From: Magnetococcales bacterium
GTDB lineage: Bacteria; Pseudomonadota; Magnetococcia; Magnetococcales; DC0425bin3
Direction: 5' to 3'
Assembly (NCBI GenBank): GCA_015229045.1
Contig: JADGCJ010000100.1
Coordinates: 1 to 11,581 of the forward strand
Length of the DNA stretch: 11,581 nt
Made by a program: the position numbers and the translations under genes. Under the pieces are notes generated by a model, which was given only the letters and a program-made list of their open reading frames with translations, made no database searches and was not told the DNA's origin. Below are positions 1-6,195 of this stretch, one piece after another. The first letter of the stretch is position 1. Each line of letters starts with the position of its first letter.

Positions 1-2
1 AT

Positions 3-209
3 GTTCAGGATCACATCAAGAAGATGGAAGAGTTCAAGGAATTCTTCCCGGAATATGCCAACAGGAAAGTGATTGGGGCTGTCGCAGGCATGGTGGTTGA
101 AGAAAACGTCGTCCGTTTCGCCATCAAAAGGGGGTTGTTTGTCATGGTACAGTCTGGCGACTCGGTGCGCATTGCCAATGACGCGAGTTTCGTGCCCCAC
201 ACATTGTGA
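3..209 (+). CDS. C-terminal end of a DUF3782 / PD-(D/E)XK-like protein (5' truncated by window edge)
   Basis: The reading frame is open from the left edge and ends at TGA 207-209, giving 68 residues of a longer protein. The tail reads as helix-forming residues followed by FPEYANRKVIGAVAGM, then a strand-rich RGLFVMVQSGDSVRIAND stretch. From memory this matches the C-terminus of the DUF3782-type proteins, which have an N-terminal coiled coil and a PD-(D/E)XK nuclease-like fold. Such proteins are common, often multicopy, in cyanobacteria, Thiotrichales and magnetotactic bacteria, and their function is unknown. An internal ATG at position 24 gives a 61-residue frame, but coding continues upstream of it in the same frame, so truncation by the window is more likely than a tiny gene. 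The gene converges on the glycosyltransferase with 52 bases between the stops, and I see no convincing terminator hairpin there. The family call is moderately sure; nuclease activity cannot be judged from this part. Confidence 0.6.
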   Translation, partial: VQDHIKKMEEFKEFFPEYANRKVIGAVAGMVVEENVVRFAIKRGLFVMVQSGDSVRIANDASFVPHTL

Positions 210-261
210 AGGCTGGCTGGTCAACCATGGGCCCGGTGAGCGTCTTCATCCAGGGTTCCAT

Positions 262-1389
262 TCAACACACGCCTGGTCGGACAATACGCTGCAACACATC
301 TTCCATCGCCTGGGCCATCCGTTCCACGTCAAAACGTTGCCTAGCGGTTTGCATGGCGGCCTGGCGCAAGGTTTCCCCGAGATCATTATCCCGCAACAGA
401 CGTTTTAAAGCCATTGCCAGAGCGGCGCTGTCTTTGGGAGCCACCAGCAAACCCGTCACCCCGTCTTGAATGATTTCCGGAATGGAGCCCACGGGTGTGC
501 TGACGATGGGCAGTCCGCACGCCATGGCTTGCATCAAGGCCTGGGGCACCCCTTCATGACCATAGGAGGGGAGGCAGAACACATCCATGGCCTGCAACCA
601 AGGGACGGGATCGGCTTGATATCCGGCGAAATGAACCCGATCCGAGATTGCCAATTCCCCGGCCAAACGGTGCAGATTTTGTTCACCGGGGCCGTCCCCC
701 ACCACGAGCAGACGGGGTGTGTGGGTATCACCCTCATTCAGGAGCCCCCGGAACGCCTCGAAAAGATACACATGTCCCTTCCAACTGCGCAATGTGGCGA
801 CAATTCCAATGATCGGGACATCCTCGGGTAATTGCAGGTGCCGACGTGCCCGGGCGCGATCCCCTGGACAAAAGCGCTCCAGGTCGATGCCGGTGGGGAT
901 GGAGGTCAACTGACTGGCGGGATAACGATTGACGGTGATCAGTTGCTCGCGTATGGCCACACCGGTGGTCACAATATGACGGCTGGCACGGGTATAGAGC
1001 CAGCGGGTCGGCCAATTGTCGGGAACGGCTGTGGAGATATGTCGTAAACGGACGATGGGGGGTGGTTTGGCCATGGTTTGCGCCGCCAGGGCCACCAGCC
1101 AACTGTCGGTGGAACTGTGCGTCACCACCACGTCGGGCCGAAGGGCGACGAGCTGGGCGCGCATCGCCAACAGCCCGGTGACATTTTTGCGTCCTATGGG
1201 GATAAGCGTCACCGGAACCCGATACCGGCCCGCAGCAGCGGCAATGCGTGCTTCACCGGGACACAACAGGTGGACACGGTGACCCCGGTCCATCATGACT
1301 TGGCTTTCCGTGAGGACACGGATCTCCTGCCCGCCCCATCCCAGGGAGGACTCGGTATGCACCATCAAGAGGGGGGCAACGTTCGTCAT
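262..1389 (-). CDS. GT4-family glycosyltransferase, probably LPS/surface glycan
   Basis: A 375-residue protein with the GT-B two-domain plan. The N-terminal Rossmann half (1-185) has the acceptor-side glycine motif SLGWGGQEIR near 15-24. The C-terminal half (190-370) has RSWKGH at 201-206 (R and K contact the nucleotide-sugar diphosphate in this family), LLVVGDGP at 227-234, and HEGVPQALMQAMACGLPIVS at 278-297. That last block is the GT4 E-x7-E region, but the second Glu is Gln (E279...Q287). It should transfer a sugar from a nucleotide donor to a lipid-linked or LPS-core acceptor at the cytoplasmic face of the inner membrane. The ATG overlaps the TGA of the upstream ABC exporter (ATGA, 1389-1386), so translation is probably coupled. 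Pairing with an MsbA-like exporter supports a role in lipid A-core or related glycolipid assembly. The sugar specificity cannot be read. Confidence 0.88.
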   Translation of the reverse strand: MTNVAPLLMVHTESSLGWGGQEIRVLTESQVMMDRGHRVHLLCPGEARIAAAAGRYRVPVTLIPIGRKNVTGLLAMRAQLVALRPDVVVTHSSTDSWLVALAAQTMAKPPPIVRLRHISTAVPDNWPTRWLYTRASRHIVTTGVAIREQLITVNRYPASQLTSIPTGIDLERFCPGDRARARRHLQLPEDVPIIGIVATLRSWKGHVYLFEAFRGLLNEGDTHTPRLLVVGDGPGEQNLHRLAGELAISDRVHFAGYQADPVPWLQAMDVFCLPSYGHEGVPQALMQAMACGLPIVSTPVGSIPEIIQDGVTGLLVAPKDSAALAMALKRLLRDNDLGETLRQAAMQTARQRFDVERMAQAMEDVLQRIVRPGVC

Positions 1390-3149
1390 GATGGGGATGG
1401 CGGATCGGTTTTTAAAAATTGCAGGGCGTGCAGGCGCGCATACTCGCCATCCTGTTGCAACAGTTGCGCGTGCGTCCCCTGTTCTACGATCCTCCCCTGA
1501 CTTAAAACAACGATACGATCCGCATTGCGCACCGTGGACAGGCGATGGGCGATCACCAACGTGGTATAGGCTTCGATCAGACGATCAAGGGCGGCCTGTA
1601 CCGAGCGTTCGTTTTCCGAATCCAAGGCGCTGGTCGCCTCGTCCAGGATCAGGATCGACGCCGGTTTCAACAAGGCGCGGGCAATGGCGATACGCTGCCG
1701 CTGGCCTCCAGAGAGCATGACACCGCGATTCCCCACCCGGGTATTCAACCCTTCGGGCAAGGCCTGGATAAAGTCCCAGGCATTGGCCATACGCGCCACC
1801 CGTTCCACCTCGCAATCATCGGCATCCATGCGCCCGTAGGCGATGTTGTTGCGGATGGTGTCGTTGAACAATTGGCTATCCTGGTTGACGATGGCAATCT
1901 GGCCACGCAATCCGTCGAGGGTCATGTCGCGCAAGTCCACCCCGTCGATGCTGATCCCACCCGTCTGCACCTCGAACAGACGTGGCAGAAGATTGACCAG
2001 GGTGGTTTTGCCACTGCCACTCTGGCCCACCAGCGCCACTTTTTCCCCCCGGCGCACAACCAGGTTGATGCCGGTCAACACATCCTGATCCGTGTTGTCG
2101 TAACGGAAGCCGACATCGCTGTAGCGAATGCAATCCTGGATGGGTGGCGGAACGATCGCCCCCTGGCGTTCCAGAATGGCCGCCCGGGTGTCCATCAATT
2201 CAAACACCCGCTGCGCCGCCGCCATTCCCCCCTGAAGGTTGTTGTACAGCATGGTGATCCGTTTGAGGGGGCTGTAAGCCATCATCAGGGCGGTCAGGAA
2301 GGAGAACAAGGTTCCCGGAGTCGTTTCCCCGCCGACGATGCTCTTGGCCGAGACCAGAACCACGGCGCTGATGGCGATACCGGCCACCATGTCCACAGCG
2401 GGTTTGGCGATGGCATCGACCCGGGTTGCGCGAATCTGGTTCTCCAGGACATGGCCGGTAATTTTGGCAAAGGTTTGACTTTCATGCCGCTCCATGGAGA
2501 ATGTTTTCACCACATGCATACCGGAAATGGTCTCTTCCAGGTGAGCGGTGACCTCTTCCATCAGCTCCTGGCGGTTGCGGCTGAGACGGCGCATCATCAA
2601 GCCGAAACGAAAGATCATGTACCCGACCAGCGGGATGCCCATGACCGACACCAGGGCCAGATCCACCGCCTGGAAAATAACGACGCCGAACAAGAAGATC
2701 ACCGTGGCGATTTCGCGGATGATATCGGCGATGGTCGTAGAAACCACAGCGCGAATCATGTTGATATCGAAGATCAAGCGGGAAATGTAACCGCCGGTGG
2801 AGCGGCTGAGGAAATGGGCCAGGTCCAGATGCAGCAATTTGTCATAGAGTTGCATCTGCAACGTTTGCACAAACCGATGGCCGACAGCGGTGATCAGGAA
2901 GGATTGGAAAAAGAAGGCGATGCCGCGCAAGACGAAGAGGACCATGACCAGCAGGGGGATCCACATGACCAGTTCGGCGTTCCTGCGGATGAACACATCA
3001 TCCACCAAGGGTTGCACCATATAGGCGATGGCACCCGAACTGGCGGCCATGAACAGCATGCAGAACAGGGAAATGGCGAGCTGCCCGTAATAGGGGCGAA
3101 TCATCCCCCAGAGACGTTTGAGCAACATCATGTCCCGAGAATGTTTCAT
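1386..3149 (-). CDS. msbA: MsbA-like ABC exporter (fused permease-ATPase), lipid A/glycolipid flippase type
   Basis: With the start at 3149 the protein has 587 residues, the usual MsbA length. The six-helix exporter domain (about 17-310) starts with MIRPYYGQLAISLFCMLFMA and carries the QPLVDDVF motif typical of MsbA. The nucleotide-binding domain (about 340-575) is complete: Walker A GQSGSGKT 375-382, Q-loop Q423, signature LSGGQ 479-483, Walker B ILILDE ending at E504, and H-loop H535. It is expected to work as a homodimer flipping a lipid-linked substrate across the inner membrane with ATP. The frame is open to 3317, but that extension overlaps the end of the diguanylate cyclase gene and reads as non-conserved sequence. 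The ATG at 3149 has AAGGGA about 13 bases upstream; ATGs at 3131, 3128 and 3203 are alternatives. It lies 58 bases after the cyclase stop and overlaps the glycosyltransferase by 4 bases, so a three-gene operon is likely. The export role is well supported; the msbA label is by type, since related exporters look similar. Confidence 0.85.
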   Translation of the reverse strand: MKHSRDMMLLKRLWGMIRPYYGQLAISLFCMLFMAASSGAIAYMVQPLVDDVFIRRNAELVMWIPLLVMVLFVLRGIAFFFQSFLITAVGHRFVQTLQMQLYDKLLHLDLAHFLSRSTGGYISRLIFDINMIRAVVSTTIADIIREIATVIFLFGVVIFQAVDLALVSVMGIPLVGYMIFRFGLMMRRLSRNRQELMEEVTAHLEETISGMHVVKTFSMERHESQTFAKITGHVLENQIRATRVDAIAKPAVDMVAGIAISAVVLVSAKSIVGGETTPGTLFSFLTALMMAYSPLKRITMLYNNLQGGMAAAQRVFELMDTRAAILERQGAIVPPPIQDCIRYSDVGFRYDNTDQDVLTGINLVVRRGEKVALVGQSGSGKTTLVNLLPRLFEVQTGGISIDGVDLRDMTLDGLRGQIAIVNQDSQLFNDTIRNNIAYGRMDADDCEVERVARMANAWDFIQALPEGLNTRVGNRGVMLSGGQRQRIAIARALLKPASILILDEATSALDSENERSVQAALDRLIEAYTTLVIAHRLSTVRNADRIVVLSQGRIVEQGTHAQLLQQDGEYARLHALQFLKTDPPSPS

Positions 3150-3207
3150 GAACAGGAGATCATCCCTTGGTGTGATCCAGGCCGTTTTGGCCGGGCGTCG
3201 CATCGTT

Positions 3208-5247
3208 TCAGGAGCGGAAACGCCCATCGTGGAAAGTGACACGATTCCGTCCCGCCTGTTTGGAACGGTACATGGCTTTGTCGGCCTGTTCAAGCAGGGT
3301 TTCAATCCCCATGGCATCGTCCGGGTACAGGGCGATGCCGATGCTGCATGAAATGATCACCTCCTGATTCGCCAGCAGGAACGGACGTGTCATTTCCGCA
3401 CGCATGTGACCGGCTATGACGGACGCATTCCGGATTTCGGTCAGATCGGTCAGGACCGCGGCGAATTCATCGCCACCCAGACGACCCACGGTATCGGACT
3501 TGCGCACGCAGGATTCGAGTCGCCGGGAGGCTTCCACGAGGAGTTGATCTCCAGCGGCATGCCCCAGGGTGTCGTTGACCCATTTGAAGCGGTCCAGGTC
3601 GATATAGAAGAGCGCCAGCATTTTCCGGTCGCGCTGGGCGCGGGCCAGTGACCACTCCAGTCGGGAACGGAACAGCATGCGATTGGGCAATACGGTAAGG
3701 GGGTCGTAGTTGGCCAGGAAACGCAACTCTTCTTCATCCGCCTTGCGTTTGCTGATATCGGTGAAGATGGCGGCGAACCGGACCACCGTCTGGTGACGAT
3801 CCCGAATCGTTGCGATGGAGAGCCATTCCGGAAAAATCTCGCCACTCTTGCGACGATTCCAGATTTCCCCTTCCCACTTCCCGGTGGCCAGGAGATTTTT
3901 CCACATCGTGGCGTAGAAGAGGGCATCGTGGCGTCCGGACTGGAGGAAACGGGGATCCCGTCCCATCGCCTCATCCGGGGTATAGCCGGTGATACCGGTG
4001 AAAGCGGGATTGGCCAACACGATCCTGTTGCCGGCATCGGTAACCATCACCGCCTCGCTGATACTGTCGAGGACGATACCCGCCAGTTTCAGTTCCGCTT
4101 CCAATTGCTTGCGCCGGGTGATGTCCAGGGAATACTCGACCATTTGTGTTACACGACCCGCTTCGTCGAACATGGGCATGCCATGGACCTCGTAGTGGCT
4201 CGACCGGCCCTGGTTATCATAGTGAAGGTGTTCGACCACCACGGGCTGCCGGGTTCGCACCACTTCGTTCATGGGGCAGATGTGATCTTCGTTTCCACAA
4301 GGCGTTGGGGAATGGTGGGTCAACTGGTGGCAGGTCATGGATCTGGACCCGGCTTTGACAAAGGCGTTGGCCATGGTGACCCGATAGTCGGCGGCATCAA
4401 CCACGTAAAAGGGATGTTGCAGCGCATCGATGATTTTTTGGAGGTATCTGCGTGCGCGCAGATTCTCCTGGCTGGCCCGTTCCGCCTCCTCTTTGGCCTG
4501 AAGCAATCGTTCCTCGATCAGTTTACGTTCGGTGATATCGCGCAACGAGGCCACAAAGGCGGGATGTCCTTCCCATTCGGTCGGGGCCACGCTCATTTCG
4601 ACGATGATTTGCGTTGCATCCGGTTTGACCACATCCAACTCGGCGCATTCGTCACTGGCGACGGGATAGCCGAACTGGAATGCGCCATCGAGGTGTTGCC
4701 AGCCGAACAGGGCATTGACGGTTTGGTTGGCGAAGCGAACCATACCCTGTTGATCCACGACGAGGATGCCGTCCCGGTTGCGTTCCACCACATTCCTGAA
4801 GGCTGCGGAGGAGGATTCCAACTGGTGATGTTTGAGGCGCAGTTCGCTCTGGATCCGTCCCCGTTCGATGGCGTAACGGATGGTGCGCATCAGCAACGGA
4901 GCGGAATCGGCCACTTCGCCCTTGACCAGATATTCCTGGGCACCCTCTTGAATGGCGCGCATGGCCAATTCCTCATCGTCGATGCCGGTGAGAATCACCA
5001 CCGGCACCCCATCCGAGGCGTTCCGCACCTGGTTCAGGGTGTCGAGACCCATGCTGTCCGGGAGGTTCAGATCCAGCAGCACCACATCGAAGTCACTTTG
5101 GTTGAGTTGATCGATTGCCAAGCCCAGTCTTTGGGCGCAAACAAGGGACAACCCCTGCTCGTTGTGTTCACCGATCATTTCCCGGATGAGTTGCGCTTCA
5201 GCGGGATTATCTTCGATGAGCAGCACGTTGGTCTGAGTTGCCGGCAT
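3208..5247 (-). CDS. Response regulator diguanylate cyclase: REC-PAS-PAS-PAS-GGDEF
   Basis: A 679-residue soluble protein predicted to make c-di-GMP from two GTP. The receiver (6-125) has the acidic pair E12/D13, phospho-acceptor D59 in [11 protein letters not shown], and K109. PAS1 is about 145-240. PAS2 is about 267-375 and holds a Cys/His cluster (C306, H307, H311, H312, C317, C324-P). PAS3 is about 388-500, with NPAFTGITGYTPDEAMG and a closing FTDISKRK. GGDEF spans 505-672 with an intact GGDEF signature at 591-595 and a product-inhibition I-site R582-x-x-D585 exactly five residues before it. The start of that domain reads DPLTVLPNR, with V519 where Gly is usual. There is no EAL domain. 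I chose ATG 5247 because AAGGA lies 10 bases upstream; an in-frame TTG at 5283 would add 12 residues. It is divergent from the kinase-Kai operon and probably first in the leftward operon. Its receiver closely resembles that of the KaiA-like protein, hinting at shared kinases (inference). Confidence 0.9.
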   Translation of the reverse strand: MPATQTNVLLIEDNPAEAQLIREMIGEHNEQGLSLVCAQRLGLAIDQLNQSDFDVVLLDLNLPDSMGLDTLNQVRNASDGVPVVILTGIDDEELAMRAIQEGAQEYLVKGEVADSAPLLMRTIRYAIERGRIQSELRLKHHQLESSSAAFRNVVERNRDGILVVDQQGMVRFANQTVNALFGWQHLDGAFQFGYPVASDECAELDVVKPDATQIIVEMSVAPTEWEGHPAFVASLRDITERKLIEERLLQAKEEAERASQENLRARRYLQKIIDALQHPFYVVDAADYRVTMANAFVKAGSRSMTCHQLTHHSPTPCGNEDHICPMNEVVRTRQPVVVEHLHYDNQGRSSHYEVHGMPMFDEAGRVTQMVEYSLDITRRKQLEAELKLAGIVLDSISEAVMVTDAGNRIVLANPAFTGITGYTPDEAMGRDPRFLQSGRHDALFYATMWKNLLATGKWEGEIWNRRKSGEIFPEWLSIATIRDRHQTVVRFAAIFTDISKRKADEEELRFLANYDPLTVLPNRMLFRSRLEWSLARAQRDRKMLALFYIDLDRFKWVNDTLGHAAGDQLLVEASRRLESCVRKSDTVGRLGGDEFAAVLTDLTEIRNASVIAGHMRAEMTRPFLLANQEVIISCSIGIALYPDDAMGIETLLEQADKAMYRSKQAGRNRVTFHDGRFRS

Positions 5248-5345
5248 GGCAGGCAGATCCTTGACATGGGGATGATTGAGCAAACATCACCTGGGTATCA
5301 CAACCGGAGCAATAGCAGAATCTGACAACCCATGCAAGGCAACGC

Positions 5346-5375
5346 TTGTCACGACAATTGAAATGGTGGACAATT
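5346..5375. promoter_or_regulatory. Possible operator: inverted and direct repeats between divergent genes
   Basis: TTGTC-AC-GACAA (5346-5357) is an inverted repeat with 5-base arms. GACAATT occurs twice (5353-5359 and 5369-5375), 16 bases apart, the second copy overlapping both candidate promoters. Repeats spaced at about 1.5 helical turns next to promoters can be protein-binding sites, but they are short and AT-rich, so this is weak evidence. Confidence 0.2.
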
Positions 5376-5395
5376 ATACTGAGCCGAAATGTAAT
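5367..5395 (+). promoter_or_regulatory. Candidate sigma70 promoter for the kinase-Kai operon
   Basis: TGGACA (5367-5372) and TGTAAT (5390-5395) are each 5 of 6 matches to the -35 and -10 consensus and are separated by exactly 17 bases. Transcription would start near 5402, leaving a leader of about 14 bases that still contains the GAGG ribosome-binding site (5406-5409, 6 bases from the ATG at 5416). It was found by eye only, so chance matching is possible. Confidence 0.4.
5373..5378 (-). promoter_or_regulatory. Candidate -10 element for the leftward cyclase-exporter operon
   Basis: On the minus strand 5378-5373 reads a perfect TATAAT. The -35 position 17 bases further upstream reads GGGATC, a poor match, so an activator or another sigma factor may be needed if it is real. 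It lies inside the spacer of the rightward candidate promoter, so the two could not be occupied at the same time. The leader to ATG 5247 would be about 120 bases. Confidence 0.25.
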
Positions 5396-5415
5396 GATCC
5401 CTGTCGAGGCGCCTG

Positions 5416-6195
5416 ATGAATAGAAGCTCGGAAACGGAGTCGTCAGACGGCGTGCCGCTCGACGATCCAGAGAGGTTGCATTGCGCCGACCGGGAGCTGG
5501 AGCAGGCGCGAAGCGACTTGCAGCAGTTCGTACATGCAGCTTCCCACGATCTCCAGGGACCATTGCGCCTGATTTCCGGTTTCGCGCAACTTTTGCGCAA
5601 CCGGTATCGTGGTACCCTGGACGGCAAGGCTGACGAATTCCTTGATATCATCAACAACGAAACCCGCCGCATGCAGGCGATGCTCCAGGGACTCACGGAG
5701 CTTTCCCGGGTGGAAAGCCGAGGGGCCCCATTCGTCCCCACATCCCTGGACAAGGCGTTGGATCAGGCACTCGACTCTTTGCGCGACGAGATCCGCGACA
5801 CCGGTGCGATCGTTCATCGGGAGCCCCTGACGACCGTTGTAGCCGACCCGTCGCAGATGACGCAACTATTCCGACACCTGACCGGCAACGCCCTCCGTTT
5901 CCGTGGCGATGCCCCGCCGGAGGTCCGAATCCGGGGCGAGCGCCGGGGGGATACCCGGGTCATCACGGTACGGGACAACGGCATCGGCATCCCCGAACGG
6001 TTCGCCGAAAGGGTTTTCGTGGTCTTTCAGAAGTTGCACCCCCACGGTCGTTATCCCGGCACCGGGATCGGTCTGACGGTTTGCAAGCGCATTGTCGAAC
6101 GTCATGGTGGACGAATCTGGGTCAAACCCGGGGATGGTTCGGGTGCCATGCTCTGTTTTTCGCTCCCCGAGCGGATCAGAGGAACCGCCCCATGA
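5416..6195 (+). CDS. Soluble histidine kinase lacking a sensor domain (HisKA + HATPase_c)
   Basis: A 259-residue kinase core without membrane helices or a recognisable sensor. After about 25 residues a coiled helix leads into the dimerisation/phospho-acceptor domain (about 30-100) with ASHDLQGPLRLISGF; H44 is the phospho-acceptor. The SHDLQ-PLR form is the H-box of the phytochrome-like (Cph1-type) kinases. The ATPase domain (about 140-250) has N158 in GNALRFRG, G1 DNGIGI 187-192, and G2 GTGIGL 215-220 followed by CKRIVERHGG. All catalytic motifs are present, although the N-box (HLTGNALRF) departs from the usual NLLxNALKF. It is a shortened paralogue of the C-terminal core of the next gene. 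The start is supported by GAGG 6 bases before the ATG. The stop overlaps the next ATG (ATGA 6192-6195). It may take its signal by heterodimerising with the next kinase or from an unknown partner (inference). Confidence 0.88.
   Translation: MNRSSETESSDGVPLDDPERLHCADRELEQARSDLQQFVHAASHDLQGPLRLISGFAQLLRNRYRGTLDGKADEFLDIINNETRRMQAMLQGLTELSRVESRGAPFVPTSLDKALDQALDSLRDEIRDTGAIVHREPLTTVVADPSQMTQLFRHLTGNALRFRGDAPPEVRIRGERRGDTRVITVRDNGIGIPERFAERVFVVFQKLHPHGRYPGTGIGLTVCKRIVERHGGRIWVKPGDGSGAMLCFSLPERIRGTAP

Noticed and set aside
1545..3239. Long open frame on the + strand (564 codons) opposite the ABC exporter
   Set aside because: It is antisense to a gene with every ABC motif intact. Its product is rich in His, Gln and Asp with no recognisable domain, typical of a shadow frame in high-GC DNA.
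3150..3317. N-terminal extension of the ABC exporter up to position 3317
   Set aside because: It overlaps about 110 bases of the cyclase gene, reads as unconserved sequence, and would make the protein longer than the family norm. The start at 3149 gives a normal length.
3793..5325. Long open frame on the + strand (510 codons) opposite the diguanylate cyclase
   Set aside because: It is a shadow of a clearly recognisable REC-PAS-GGDEF gene, and the translated product has no family-like motifs.
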